Origin: Pseudoflavonifractor_A sp022772585
Lineage (GTDB): Bacteria > Bacillota > Clostridia > Oscillospirales > Oscillospiraceae
Direction: 5' to 3'
DNA: 64,000 nucleotides
Assembly: GCF_052065415.1 (NCBI RefSeq)
Contig: NZ_JBQHUB010000013.1
Coordinates: 1 to 64,000, forward strand
Below, one piece after another: positions 48,632 to 58,272 of this stretch. The notes under the pieces are model-generated. The model worked only from the letters and a program-made list of their open reading frames with translations, searched no databases and was not told where the DNA came from. How positions within the stretch are numbered: position 1 is the stretch's first letter; each line of letters starts with the position of its first letter. The position numbers were made by a program, and so were the translations under genes.

Positions 48632-51600
48632 ATGTCCTTTGTCCATCTGCATGTGCATACGGAATTCAGCCTGCTGGACGGCGCCTGCCGCATCCCGAAG
48701 CTGGTGGAGCGGGTGAAGGAGCTGGGGCAGGACGCGGTGGCCATCACCGACCACGGCGTCATGTACGGCGTCATCGACTTCTACCGGGCCTGCAAGGCAG
48801 CGGGGATCAAGCCAATCATCGGTTGCGAGGTCTACGTGGCCCCCCGGAAGCGTACCGATAAGGTCCACGAGCTGGATGCCGAGGCCCGCCACCTGGTCCT
48901 CCTGTGCGAGAACGAGGAGGGCTACCGCAATCTGTGCCGGCTGGTGAGCGCCGCGTTTCTGGAGGGGTTTTACGTCAAGCCCCGGGTGGACATGGAGCTG
49001 CTGCGGCAGCACCATGAGGGACTCATCGCCCTGTCGGCCTGCCTGGCGGGGGCGGTGCCCCGGCTCCTTCTGGGCAGCAACTATGCCGGGGCCAAACGGG
49101 AGGCCCTGGAGATGCGGGAGATCTTCGGGCCGGACAACTACTATCTGGAGCTCCAGGATCACGGCATCCCCGCCCAGAAGGAGGCCGCCGCGGGGATCCT
49201 GCGCCTTCATCAGGAGACCGGCATCCCGCTGGTGGTGACCAATGACGCCCACTACCTCACCCGGGCTGACGCCGCCATGCAGGATACTCTGATGGCCATC
49301 CAGATGGGCAAGACGGTGGACGACCCCACCCGGATGCGGTTCGAGACCCAGGAGTTCTATATCAAGTCGGAGGAGGAGATGGCCGCCCTCTTCCCGGAGT
49401 GGCCCGAGGCGGTGGAAAACACCGGGCGCATCGCCCGGCGGTGCAATATGGAGTTTGAGTTCGGCCGCTACCACCTGCCGGAATTCAAACTCCCGGAGGG
49501 GTACACCGACGGGGACGCCTATTTCCAGAAGCTCTGCGATGAGGGCTTTGCCCGCCGCTATCCAGCCGCCCCCGAGGGATACCATGAGCGGCTGGAGTAC
49601 GAGATGGGGATCATCCGGCAGATGGGCTTTGTGGAGTACTTCCTCATCGTCTCCGACTTTATCGGCTACGCCAAGAGCCGGGGCATCCCGGTGGGGCCGG
49701 GCCGCGGCTCGGCGGCGGGGAGCATGGTGGCCTACTGCCTGGCCATCACCGATGTGGATCCTATGAAGTATGATCTGTACTTCGAACGCTTCCTCAACCC
49801 CGAGCGGGTGACCATGCCCGATATCGACGTGGATTTCTGCATCCGCCGCCGGCAGGAGGTCATCGAGTACGTCCAGAACAAGTACGGCTATGACCATGTG
49901 GCCCAGATCGTCACCTTCGGCACCATGGCGGCCCGGGGGGCCGTCCGGGACGTGGGGCGGGCGCTGAACATCCCCTACGCCGATGTGGACGCGGTGGCCA
50001 AGCAGATCCCCAGCGGGCCGGGGGCCCTCCACATCACCCTGGAGGAGTCGCTCAAGCTCTCCAAACCCCTGCGGGACCTCTACGAGGGGGACGAGCGGGT
50101 CAGGACCCTCATCGACACCGCCCGCTCCATCGAGGGCATGCCCCGCCACGCCTCCACCCACGCCGCCGGCGTGGTCATCACCCGCCGGCCGGTGGTGGAC
50201 TATGTGCCCCTGGCCAAAAACGATGAGTCGGTGGTCACCCAGTACGTGATGACCACCCTGGAGGAACTGGGCCTGCTGAAAATGGACTTTCTGGGCCTTC
50301 GGAACCTGACGGTGCTCAACGACACGGTGGAGATGGTGCGCCGCAGGCAGCCCGGCTTCACCCTGGCCCATATCCCGGACCACGACCCGGCGGTCTTTCA
50401 AATGCTCTCCGACGGCAAGACCTCCGGCGTGTTCCAGATGGAGTCGGCGGGCATGACCGGCGTGTGCGTGGGTCTCAAGCCCCAGAGTATCGAGGACATC
50501 ACCGCCATCATCGCCCTCTACCGGCCCGGCCCCATGGAGTCCATCCCGCGGTTCATTGCCTGCAAGCAGAATCCGGACAAGGTGACCTACAAGCACCCCA
50601 GGCTGGAGCCCATCCTGTCCGTCACATATGGCTGTATCGTCTATCAGGAGCAAGTGCTCCAGATCTTCCAGCAGCTGGCGGGCTACTCTCTGGGACAGGC
50701 CGACATGGTCCGCCGGGCCATGAGCAAGAAAAAGCGCAAGGAGATCGAAAAGGAGCGGCAGTTCTTTATCCACGGCGACCCTGCACGGAAGATTGCCGGC
50801 TGCATCGCCAACGGTATCCCGGAGCAGACGGCCGAGGCTATTTATGAGGAGATCGACGCCTTTGCCGAGTATGCCTTCAACAAGGCCCACGCGGTGAGCT
50901 ATGCCATCGTGGCCTACCAGACGGCCTGGTTCAAATGCCACTGGCCCCGGGAGTATATGGCGGCCCTCCTCACCTCGGTGCTGGACTCCAGCGAGAAGGT
51001 GGCGGAGTATATCGCCGAGTGCAAGGACTGCGGCATCGCCCTGCTGCCGCCGGATATCAACGAGTCCGGGGCGAACTTCACCGTGTCGGGCGAGCATATC
51101 CGTTTCGGCCTGGCGGCGGTGAAGGGCGTGGGCTGGGGCATCGTGGGGGATATCCTGAAGCAGCGGGAGAAGGGGCCCTTCACCTCTTTTCCTGATTTCT
51201 GCCTGCGGCTGTATGACTGCGACCTGAACAAGCGGGTGCTGGAGAGCCTGATCCGCTGCGGCGCCTTCGACTCCATGGGGGTGTACCGTTCCCAGCTGCT
51301 GGACGCCTACGAACAGGTGGTGGACTCCATTGCCCAGAGCAAGCGCAAAAATCTGGCGGGACAGTTCGACCTGTTCGGCGGGGGAGGGGACGCCATGGAG
51401 ACCGCCCCCGAGCTGGTGCTCCGGGACATTCCGGAGTTCTCCCGCCGGGAGCTGATGACCATGGAAAAGGAGACCACCGGATTGTACCTCACCGGCCACC
51501 CCATGGACGAATACCGGGAGGCGGCCAGGAGCTTCCATGCCGTTCCCATCGGGGCCATCGTGGCCGATTTTGCCCAGGAGGGCGGACCGGAGCGCTTCGC

Positions 51601-52162
51601 TGACGGGCAGAAGGTGGTCATTGCCGGTGTGGTAACATCCTCCAAGACCAAGACCACCCGCAATAACTCCCTCATGGCCTACGTGACGCTGGAGGACGAT
51701 ACCGGCTCCATGGAGATGCTGGTCTTTTCCCGGGTGCTGGGGGAGAGCGGCCCCTACCTGAAGGAGAACATGCCTGTCGTGGCAGAGGGGCGCATTTCTG
51801 TCCGGGACGAGAAGGCCCCCCAGCTCATGTGCGACCGGGCGGGCCCCCTGGGGGCGGAGGGCGCGAAGGAGAAAGAAAAGTCACCCGCTGCTCCCAAATA
51901 CCGCAAGCTGTTCCTGCGCCTGCCCTCCCAGAGCGACCCACGGTGGGCACGGATCCGGCGCATCCTCATCATGTTCCCCGGGGAGGAGCCCCTCTCGGCC
52001 AAATTTATGGACACGGGGACCTGGTCCCAGAAGCTGCCCTGTCAGGTCCACCCCATCCTGGTGCAGGAGCTGAAGGAGCTGCTGGGTGAGGAGAACGTGG
52101 TGGTGCGCGCGGCAAAAGCCGGCGAGCGCATCCCCGCGGCGGAAGGGAGCGGCCTATGTTAA
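48632..52162 (+). CDS. dnaE: DNA polymerase III alpha subunit DnaE
   Basis: DnaE extends primers at the replication fork. This 1176-residue protein has an N-terminal PHP domain (HLHVHTEFSLLDG, ITDHGVMYGV), a C-family palm with MPDIDVDF at about 396-403 and a later third Asp, an HhH motif and an OB domain (VVIAGVVTSSKTKTTRNN). It is a DnaE1-type polymerase without an exonuclease insert; a PolC gene would be expected elsewhere. GGAGG precedes the ATG. cls overlaps its end by 7 bases. Confidence 0.96.
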   Translation: MSFVHLHVHTEFSLLDGACRIPKLVERVKELGQDAVAITDHGVMYGVIDFYRACKAAGIKPIIGCEVYVAPRKRTDKVHELDAEARHLVLLCENEEGYRNLCRLVSAAFLEGFYVKPRVDMELLRQHHEGLIALSACLAGAVPRLLLGSNYAGAKREALEMREIFGPDNYYLELQDHGIPAQKEAAAGILRLHQETGIPLVVTNDAHYLTRADAAMQDTLMAIQMGKTVDDPTRMRFETQEFYIKSEEEMAALFPEWPEAVENTGRIARRCNMEFEFGRYHLPEFKLPEGYTDGDAYFQKLCDEGFARRYPAAPEGYHERLEYEMGIIRQMGFVEYFLIVSDFIGYAKSRGIPVGPGRGSAAGSMVAYCLAITDVDPMKYDLYFERFLNPERVTMPDIDVDFCIRRRQEVIEYVQNKYGYDHVAQIVTFGTMAARGAVRDVGRALNIPYADVDAVAKQIPSGPGALHITLEESLKLSKPLRDLYEGDERVRTLIDTARSIEGMPRHASTHAAGVVITRRPVVDYVPLAKNDESVVTQYVMTTLEELGLLKMDFLGLRNLTVLNDTVEMVRRRQPGFTLAHIPDHDPAVFQMLSDGKTSGVFQMESAGMTGVCVGLKPQSIEDITAIIALYRPGPMESIPRFIACKQNPDKVTYKHPRLEPILSVTYGCIVYQEQVLQIFQQLAGYSLGQADMVRRAMSKKKRKEIEKERQFFIHGDPARKIAGCIANGIPEQTAEAIYEEIDAFAEYAFNKAHAVSYAIVAYQTAWFKCHWPREYMAALLTSVLDSSEKVAEYIAECKDCGIALLPPDINESGANFTVSGEHIRFGLAAVKGVGWGIVGDILKQREKGPFTSFPDFCLRLYDCDLNKRVLESLIRCGAFDSMGVYRSQLLDAYEQVVDSIAQSKRKNLAGQFDLFGGGGDAMETAPELVLRDIPEFSRRELMTMEKETTGLYLTGHPMDEYREAARSFHAVPIGAIVADFAQEGGPERFADGQKVVIAGVVTSSKTKTTRNNSLMAYVTLEDDTGSMEMLVFSRVLGESGPYLKENMPVVAEGRISVRDEKAPQLMCDRAGPLGAEGAKEKEKSPAAPKYRKLFLRLPSQSDPRWARIRRILIMFPGEEPLSAKFMDTGTWSQKLPCQVHPILVQELKELLGEENVVVRAAKAGERIPAAEGSGLC

Positions 52163-53694
52163 AAAAAGCGGCGTCTATCCTCTTTCACCGCATTACCATG
52201 ACGGCCCTGCTGCTGGTGCTGCAGCTGGCGCTGCTGATCCTGATGATGGTGCGGTTTTCCGACTATTTTGTCTATTTCTACTGGTTTTGCATCCTGCTGT
52301 CGGTGGTGGCGGTGCTCTATATCGTCAGCGACTACAGCGACCCGGGGTATAAGATCGCCTGGATCATCCCCATCCTGATCTTCCCGGTGTTCGGCGGGCT
52401 GGTCTATCTGCTGCTGGGCGGGAACCGGCTCACCAGCGGTATGCGGCGGCGGATGCAGGGCGTGGAGCAGCAGATGGCCGACGCCCTGGCGGCCGACTGC
52501 AAGGCGGACAGGCTCTATCCCTACGGAAGCGACGCGGTGAACCAGAGCCGCTATCTGGAGCAGTATGCCCACTGCCCGGCCTACCGGAACACGGAGGCGG
52601 TCTATTTCCCCCTGGGAGACGACGTGTTTCCCCGGATGCTGGAGGAGCTCAAACGGGCCGAGCGCTATATCTTCATCGAATATTTCATCATCGAGCCCGG
52701 CGTGTTCTGGGACTCCATCCTGGCCATCCTGGAGGAAAAGGCCAGGGCGGGGGTGGATGTGCGGGTGATCTACGACGATATCGGCTCCCTCTTCACCCTG
52801 CCCAAAGACTATGCCGCCCAGCTGGAGAAGAAGGGCATCCGCTGCTGCGTGTTCAACCGGTTCGTGCCGGTGCTCTCCCTGCGGCTCAATAACCGGGACC
52901 ACCGGAAGATGTGCATCATCGACGGCCACACCGCCTTTACCGGCGGGATCAACCTGGCGGACGAGTACATCAACCGCACGGTCAAATACGGCCACTGGAA
53001 GGACAGCTCCATCCTCCTGCGGGGGGAGGCGGTGTGGAGCATGACAGTCACCTTCCTGTCAACGTGGGATTATATCCGCGGCGAGAAGGAAACACTGGAG
53101 GATTTCCGCGCGGAACGGCTGCCCGCCCTGCCCAGGGAATGCGGCAATTATTTCGCACAGCCTTATGTGGACAGCCCGCTGGACAACGAGCCGGTGGGGG
53201 AGACGGTCTACCTCAACCTGATCAGCAAGGCCCGCAGCTACGTGTATATCACCACGCCCTATCTCATCATCAGCGACAGTGTGAACACGGCCCTGTGCAA
53301 CGCCGCCAAGTCGGGGGTGGACGTGCGCATCATGACTCCCCACGTGCCCGACAAGAAGATCATTTTCGAGGTCACCCGGGCCCACTATGAGCGGCTGTTG
53401 GAGGCGGGTGTGCGGATCTACGAGTACACCCCCGGCTTCGTCCACGCCAAGAACTTCGTGGTGGACGACATATACGGCACGGTGGGCACGGTGAACATGG
53501 ATTACCGCAGCATGTTCCTCCACTTTGAAAACGGCGTGTGGCTGTGCGGCGCGCCCTGCCTGATGGATATCAAGGCCGACTTCCTGGCTACCCTGGAGCA
53601 GTGTGAGGCCATTACCCTCCAGCGCTGCCGGTCCCACTCGTCGGGGCGCCTGCTGCTCCGGTCGGTGCTGCGGATCCTGGCGCCGCTGATGTAA
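52156..53694 (+). CDS. cls: Cardiolipin synthase
   Basis: Cls joins two phosphatidylglycerol molecules. This 512-residue protein has two N-terminal transmembrane helices (about 10-32 and 34-55), a third hydrophobic stretch near 70-90, and two phospholipase D motifs: HRKMCIIDG (about 250) and HAKNFVVDD (about 430), both with the H-x-K-x4-D pattern. It acts on the pgsA-derived lipid made elsewhere in this window. It overlaps dnaE and is followed by a strong terminator. Confidence 0.96.
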   Translation: MLKKAASILFHRITMTALLLVLQLALLILMMVRFSDYFVYFYWFCILLSVVAVLYIVSDYSDPGYKIAWIIPILIFPVFGGLVYLLLGGNRLTSGMRRRMQGVEQQMADALAADCKADRLYPYGSDAVNQSRYLEQYAHCPAYRNTEAVYFPLGDDVFPRMLEELKRAERYIFIEYFIIEPGVFWDSILAILEEKARAGVDVRVIYDDIGSLFTLPKDYAAQLEKKGIRCCVFNRFVPVLSLRLNNRDHRKMCIIDGHTAFTGGINLADEYINRTVKYGHWKDSSILLRGEAVWSMTVTFLSTWDYIRGEKETLEDFRAERLPALPRECGNYFAQPYVDSPLDNEPVGETVYLNLISKARSYVYITTPYLIISDSVNTALCNAAKSGVDVRIMTPHVPDKKIIFEVTRAHYERLLEAGVRIYEYTPGFVHAKNFVVDDIYGTVGTVNMDYRSMFLHFENGVWLCGAPCLMDIKADFLATLEQCEAITLQRCRSHSSGRLLLRSVLRILAPLM

Positions 53695-53712
53695 GAGACA
53701 AAACAGCGATAA

Positions 53713-53753
53713 AAAAGAACGGCCCGGCAGAAAATACCGGGCCGTTCTTTTTA
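53713..53753. terminator. Bidirectional terminator between cls and nth
   Basis: A perfect 16-bp stem (53713-53728 with 53738-53753) with T-run on both strands separates two convergent genes. Confidence 0.93.
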
Positions 53754-53765
53754 GTACAGAGGGAT

Positions 53766-54407
53766 TCAGTCCTGGGGCTGATAGAAGTCGCACCAGGGCC
53801 GCAGGGTGCAGCTGCCGCAGTCGGGCTTGCGGGCCATGCAGACCGCCCGGCCGTGGAGCACCAGCCGGTGGCAGAAGTCGTTGGATTCCTCCGGCGGCAG
53901 GACGGCGCGGAGCTGAGCCTCCACCTTGGGGGGCTCCTTGGTGCCGTCGGTGAGGCCCAGACGGCCCGAGATGCGGATGCAGTGAGTGTCGGCCACCACC
54001 GCGCCGGGGGTGTTATAGATGTCGCCCAGGACCAGGTTGGCCGTCTTGCGGCCCACGCCGGGGAGCTTCAAAAGCTCCTCCATGGTGGCGGGCACCTTCC
54101 CGCCGTATACCTCCAGCAGCATCCGGGAGGCGGCCACGATGTCCCGGGCCTTGGCCCGGAAGAAGCCGGTGGAGTGGATGATTTCCTCCACCTCGGCCAC
54201 ATCGGCCCCGGCCAGGGCCTCCAGTGTGGGGAAGCGGGAGAAGAGGGTGGGCGTGACCATGTTCACCCGCTCATCGGTACACTGGGCAGCCAGACGGGTG
54301 GAGAAGAGAAGCTCATAATCCTTGCGGTAATCCAGGGAGCAGATGGCCTCGGGATAGGCTTCCTTGAGGGCATTGACGATGGAGAGAACATCATCGGCAG
54401 ATTTCAT
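53766..54407 (-). CDS. nth: Endonuclease III
   Basis: Nth removes oxidised pyrimidines and nicks the abasic site. This 213-residue protein has an HhH motif with catalytic Lys (LPGVGRKTANLVLG), the catalytic Asp region (VADTHCIRISGRLG) and a C-terminal [4Fe-4S] set C-x6-C-x2-C-x5-C (CMARKPDCGSCTLRPWC). Length is normal. Monocistronic on the minus strand. Confidence 0.97.
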   Translation of the reverse strand: MKSADDVLSIVNALKEAYPEAICSLDYRKDYELLFSTRLAAQCTDERVNMVTPTLFSRFPTLEALAGADVAEVEEIIHSTGFFRAKARDIVAASRMLLEVYGGKVPATMEELLKLPGVGRKTANLVLGDIYNTPGAVVADTHCIRISGRLGLTDGTKEPPKVEAQLRAVLPPEESNDFCHRLVLHGRAVCMARKPDCGSCTLRPWCDFYQPQD

Positions 54408-54548
54408 TTGCAGTTCACCTCGGTCAGATGTGGAAGCGGATTGGTTTTAAATGTAAGAAAAATACAGGGACAGTCAGAACATTGCACCTATCTATCCAGT
54501 TTACCATATGGAAAAGAAAAAAACGATAGCCTTTTTTAAAAACCATGG

Positions 54549-54577
54549 TTGTAATTTATTGAAAGCTCAGCTATAAT
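54549..54577 (+). promoter_or_regulatory. Promoter of glyA
   Basis: TTGTAA (54549-54554) and perfect TATAAT (54572-54577) with a 17-base spacer. Confidence 0.75.
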
Positions 54578-54596
54578 CATGGATAGTCGTTAAAAT

Positions 54597-54618
54597 ATAC
54601 TCAATAGTATAGGAGTAT
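54597..54618 (+). other. Small hairpin in the glyA leader
   Basis: ATACTC (54597-54602) and GAGTAT (54613-54618) can pair directly upstream of the AGGAGG ribosome-binding site (54621-54626). No riboswitch pattern was seen. Confidence 0.35.
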
Positions 54619-54635
54619 TTAGGAGGAATCAAAAA

Positions 54636-55883
54636 ATGGTCAAGGATATACTGGATTTTGTCATTGCCCATGATCCTGAAGTGGGACAGGCAATGGAGCA
54701 GGAATTTCTGCGTCAGCGCCAGAACATCGAGCTCATCGCGTCCGAGAACTTTGTCAGTGAGACCGTTCTTGCTGCGGCCGGCTCGGTGCTGACCAACAAG
54801 TACGCTGAGGGCTATCCCGGCAAGCGGTACTACGGCGGCTGCCAGTGCGTGGACGTGGTGGAGAATATCGCCCGTGAGCGGGCCTGCAAGCTCTTTGGCG
54901 CTGACCACGCCAATGTGCAGCCCCACAGCGGCGCCAATGCCAACTACGCGGCCTATCAGGCCCTTTGCAAGGTGGGCGATACCGTGCTGGGCATGGATCT
55001 GGCCAACGGCGGCCACCTGACCCACGGCAGCCCCGTGAACTTCTCCGGCAAGAACTACAACATGGTGTCCTACGGCCTGAACGCCGAGGGCTTCATTGAT
55101 TACGACAATGTGCGGGATATGGCCAGGAAGCATCAGCCCAAGATGATCATCGCCGGCGCTTCCGCCTATCCCCGGTTTATCGACTATAAGGCCTTTGCCG
55201 AGATCGCCCATGAGGTGGGCGCCTACCTGATGGTGGATATGGCCCACGTGGCCGGCCTCATCGCTACCGGCCTGCATCCCAACCCCGTGCCCTATGCCGA
55301 CGTGGTCACCACCACCACCCACAAGACCCTCCGCGGTCCCCGCGGCGGCATGATCCTCTGCAAGGAGGAGCTGGCCAAGAAGATCGACTCCGCCATCTTC
55401 CCCGGCAGCCAGGGCGGTCCTCTGGAGCACATCATCGCCGCCAAGGCCGTGGCTCTGGGCGAGGCCATGAAGCCTGAGTTCAAGGCCTACCAGGAGCAGG
55501 TGCTCAAGAACGCCAAGGCTCTGGCCGCCTCCCTGATGAAGGAAGGCTTCGACCTGGTCTCCGGCGGCACCGACAACCATATGATGCTGGTGGACCTGCG
55601 CAAGGCCGGCGTTACCGGCAAGGAGCTGGAGCGCCGTCTGGATGAGGTGCACATCACCCTGAACAAGAACGCCATCCCCAACGATCCCGAGAAGCCCTTC
55701 GTCACCAGCGGCGTGCGCATCGGCACCCCCGCCGCCACCAGCCGCGGCCTGAAGGAAGAGGACATGACCGTTATCGGCCAGCTGATCTGGCAGGCCGCTA
55801 CCGACTTCGAGGCCAAGGCCGACTCCATCCGCGCCGCTGTGGCCGCCATTACCGACAAGTATCCTCTGTACCCCGGCAACTGA
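54636..55883 (+). CDS. glyA: Serine hydroxymethyltransferase
   Basis: GlyA interconverts serine and glycine with tetrahydrofolate. This 415-residue PLP enzyme has the lysine motif TTTTHKTLRGPRGG (Lys near 231), NFVSETVLAAAGS and the family's GKRYYGGC segment. It has its own promoter and a terminator after the stop codon. Confidence 0.98.
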   Translation: MVKDILDFVIAHDPEVGQAMEQEFLRQRQNIELIASENFVSETVLAAAGSVLTNKYAEGYPGKRYYGGCQCVDVVENIARERACKLFGADHANVQPHSGANANYAAYQALCKVGDTVLGMDLANGGHLTHGSPVNFSGKNYNMVSYGLNAEGFIDYDNVRDMARKHQPKMIIAGASAYPRFIDYKAFAEIAHEVGAYLMVDMAHVAGLIATGLHPNPVPYADVVTTTTHKTLRGPRGGMILCKEELAKKIDSAIFPGSQGGPLEHIIAAKAVALGEAMKPEFKAYQEQVLKNAKALAASLMKEGFDLVSGGTDNHMMLVDLRKAGVTGKELERRLDEVHITLNKNAIPNDPEKPFVTSGVRIGTPAATSRGLKEEDMTVIGQLIWQAATDFEAKADSIRAAVAAITDKYPLYPGN

Positions 55884-55907
55884 TCACAGCACGATAAGAT
55901 AAGAAAT

Positions 55908-55938
55908 GGGGAGGGTCCCGGGTCCCTCCCCAATTTTG
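55908..55938 (+). terminator. Terminator of glyA
   Basis: A 9-bp stem (55908-55916 with 55925-55933) followed by ATTTT. Confidence 0.85.
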
Positions 55939-56031
55939 TGGACAAAAGGCCGAACGCATGTTAGAATGATTCCAAACCATGACGGAAAGGGCGGCGGACC
56001 GGCTTTGCGGAAGCAGAAGGAGGAGTAAGCG

Positions 56032-56412
56032 ATGGGCTTCGGCTTCGATTTTATGTTCAATGTATTTCCGGTATTTTTTGGACTGTTTTTCGTGGTTTTC
56101 CTGGTGGTTTTTATAACTGTGGCAGTCAAGGGACTCTCTCAGTGGAACAAAAACAACCATTCGCCCCGGCTGACGGTGGAGGCCGCCGTGGTGGCCAAGC
56201 GGGGGGATATCTCCCGCCATCACCACCACAATGCCGACGGGATCGACCATGTGAGCACCAGCACTACTTATTATGCGACCTTCCAGGTGGAGAGCGGCGA
56301 CCGGATGGAATTCCATGTCCCGGGCAGCGAATACGGGATGCTGATAGAGGGCGACCGGGGCGCGCTGACCTTCCAGGGTACCCGGTATCTGGGATTTGAG
56401 CGGAGGAACTGA
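56032..56412 (+). CDS. DUF2500 membrane protein
   Basis: This 126-residue protein has one hydrophobic helix (about 5-32) and a C-terminal beta domain with VEAAVVAKRGDISRHHHHNAD ending in YYATFQV and FHVPGSEYGMLIEGDRG, the DUF2500 pattern. Its role is unknown. The short His stretch may bind metal and the gene lies next to the zinc uptake operon, but it has its own terminator, so the link is weak. RBS GGAGGAG precedes the ATG. Confidence 0.88.
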   Translation: MGFGFDFMFNVFPVFFGLFFVVFLVVFITVAVKGLSQWNKNNHSPRLTVEAAVVAKRGDISRHHHHNADGIDHVSTSTTYYATFQVESGDRMEFHVPGSEYGMLIEGDRGALTFQGTRYLGFERRN

Positions 56413-56429
56413 GCGTTCCTCCGTTTTTT
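56401..56429 (+). terminator. Terminator overlapping the DUF2500 stop codon
   Basis: CGGAGGAAC (56401-56409) and GTTCCTCCG (56415-56423) flank the stop codon, followed by T6. Confidence 0.9.
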
Positions 56430-56473
56430 ATTTTGTCCCATACATCGATAAAACGCTGTCCCACAAAAGATAT

Positions 56474-56502
56474 TTTACAATCCGCATCAGATAGGATATA
56501 AT
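56474..56502 (+). promoter_or_regulatory. Promoter of the zinc uptake operon
   Basis: TTTACA (56474-56479) and perfect TATAAT (56497-56502) with a 17-base spacer. CCATACATCG occurs on both sides (56438-56447 and 56511-56520). Confidence 0.75.
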
Positions 56503-56563
56503 ATAGTATTCCATACATCGCGGGAGAGGGGAGCCTTTCCCGGAAAAAGATCGAGGTGTCCCA

Positions 56564-57505
56564 GTGAAAAAAACATATCTGGCTGGCCTGCTGGCCTGCT
56601 TTCTGCTGCTGTCCGCCTGCGGGGCGGGGGCAAACCAGGCGGATGCCCCCCGGCTGCGGGTAGCGGCCACCACTTGGCCGGTGTACTGCTTCGCCTCCGC
56701 GGTGGCGGAGGGGGTGGAGGGGGTGGAGATCATCCCGGTGGTGAACCAGTCCATGAGCTGTCTTCACGACTATACCCTGACCGTCACCGACATGAAGGCC
56801 CTGGACCGGGCTGATCTGATCCTGGAGAACGGCGTGGGGCTGGAGGAGTTCATGTCCGACGCCCTGGAAGCCTCCAACACGCCGGTGGTGGACTGCTCCC
56901 GGGGTGTGGCGCTGCGCCACACCGATGAGGATGACCCCGACCACGACCATGAGGCGGAGGAGGAGCACCACGATCACGGCCATGACCATGGGGAGTACGA
57001 CCCCCACATCTGGCTGGACCCCTTGCGGGCGGCCGGGATGGCGGATAACATCGCCGCGGCCCTCTCCCAGGCCGACCCGGGGCAGTCGGCGCTCTACGAA
57101 GCCAACGCCGCCGCCGCCCGGCAGGTTCTCACTGCCCTGGCGGAGGAGGGAAAGGCAAAGCTGTCCGGACTGTCCAGCCGGGATCTGATCACCTTCCACG
57201 ACGGCTTCGGCTATTTTGCCGAGGCCTTTGACCTGCACATCCTGAAGGCCATCGAGGAGGAGGAGGGCAGCGAGACTTCGGCCCGGGAATTCCGGGAGCT
57301 CACCGCCCTGATCCGGGAGGAGGACGTTCCCGCCGTTTTTACTGAGATCAACGGCTCAGACGCCACCGCCCGGGCCCTGCGCCGGGAGACCGGCGTGACC
57401 ATCGGCGTCCTCTCCACCGCCATGAGCGGGGAGGGGAGCGGCCTCGGGCCCTATCTGGACGCCATGAAGGCCAATATCGACACCATTGTGGAGGCGCTGG
57501 CATGA
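56564..57505 (+). CDS. znuA: Zinc ABC transporter substrate-binding lipoprotein
   Basis: ZnuA captures zinc outside the membrane. This 313-residue protein has a lipoprotein signal (LLACFLLLSACG), a cluster-9 metal-binding fold, a His/Asp/Glu-rich loop at about 125-146 (HDHEAEEEHHDHGHDHG) followed by YDPHIWLDP, and later FHDGFGYFAEAFD. The rich loop favours zinc over manganese. znuC overlaps the stop codon by four bases. Confidence 0.95.
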   Translation: MKKTYLAGLLACFLLLSACGAGANQADAPRLRVAATTWPVYCFASAVAEGVEGVEIIPVVNQSMSCLHDYTLTVTDMKALDRADLILENGVGLEEFMSDALEASNTPVVDCSRGVALRHTDEDDPDHDHEAEEEHHDHGHDHGEYDPHIWLDPLRAAGMADNIAAALSQADPGQSALYEANAAAARQVLTALAEEGKAKLSGLSSRDLITFHDGFGYFAEAFDLHILKAIEEEEGSETSAREFRELTALIREEDVPAVFTEINGSDATARALRRETGVTIGVLSTAMSGEGSGLGPYLDAMKANIDTIVEALA

Positions 57506-58272
57506 GGATACAAAAGCACAAAGACGCGGGGGCCGGCTGCACCGGCGCCTGCTGCCTGAAGATCGAGGGCCTGGGGGTGGACATCGGCGGCGATGCGATC
57601 CTCCGGGATGTGAGTTTCCACCTCCACTGCGGGGAGATCGTGGCCCTCATCGGCCCCAACGGCGCGGGCAAAAGCTCCCTGTTCCGGGCCATCCTGGGGC
57701 AGATGGACCACAGCGGGACCATCGACTTCCAGCGGGCCGGCGGCAGCCGGACCCGTCCCCTGATCGGCTACGTGCCCCAGAGCCCCAGCTTTGACCGGGG
57801 GGACCCGGTGAGCGTGCTGGACTTCTTTGCCGCCGCCGTCTCGGACTGGCCGGTGTTCCTGCCCATCCCGGGAAAGCTGCGCCGGCGGGTGCTGGACTGC
57901 CTGGAGCGGGTCCACGGCGGGGCGCTGATCGACAAGCGGCTGGGCGCCCTCTCGGGGGGAGAGCTGCAGCGGGTGCTGCTGGCCCTGGCGCTGGAGCCCC
58001 TGCCCCACATCCTTATCCTGGATGAGCCCCTCTCGGGCGTGGATATCGACGGCGAGCGGCAGCTCATGGATATGCTGGACGAGATCCGCCGGAGGTATGA
58101 CCTGTCCATCCTCTTCTCCACCCACGATTTCGCCACCCTGGGCCAGTACGCCGACAAGGTGGTGCTCCTGCGCAGCAGCGTACTGCGGGTGGGGCCGCCG
58201 GAGGAGGTCCTGTCCTCGCCGGAATTCAAAGAGGTGTTCCATCTGGACATGGGAAAGGGGGCGAAGGGATGA
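57502..58272 (+). CDS. znuC: Zinc ABC transporter ATP-binding protein
   Basis: ZnuC powers zinc import. This 256-residue ATPase has Walker A GPNGAGKSS, signature LSGGELQRV, Walker B ILILDEPLSGVD and the switch His in STHDFA. It overlaps znuA (ATGA) and znuB (ATGA), so all three are translationally coupled. Confidence 0.95.
   Translation: MRIQKHKDAGAGCTGACCLKIEGLGVDIGGDAILRDVSFHLHCGEIVALIGPNGAGKSSLFRAILGQMDHSGTIDFQRAGGSRTRPLIGYVPQSPSFDRGDPVSVLDFFAAAVSDWPVFLPIPGKLRRRVLDCLERVHGGALIDKRLGALSGGELQRVLLALALEPLPHILILDEPLSGVDIDGERQLMDMLDEIRRRYDLSILFSTHDFATLGQYADKVVLLRSSVLRVGPPEEVLSSPEFKEVFHLDMGKGAKG

Noticed and set aside
47675..51538. A very long open frame (about 1287 codons) antisense to whiA and dnaE
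   Set aside because: It is the complement of two well-recognised genes in GC-rich DNA, has low-complexity composition (His, Gly, Leu, Val) and no ribosome-binding site. Similar antisense frames occur over rimO and the nucleotidase gene.
54408..54635. Glycine or THF riboswitch ahead of glyA
   Set aside because: Only a small hairpin is visible; no conserved riboswitch core was seen.
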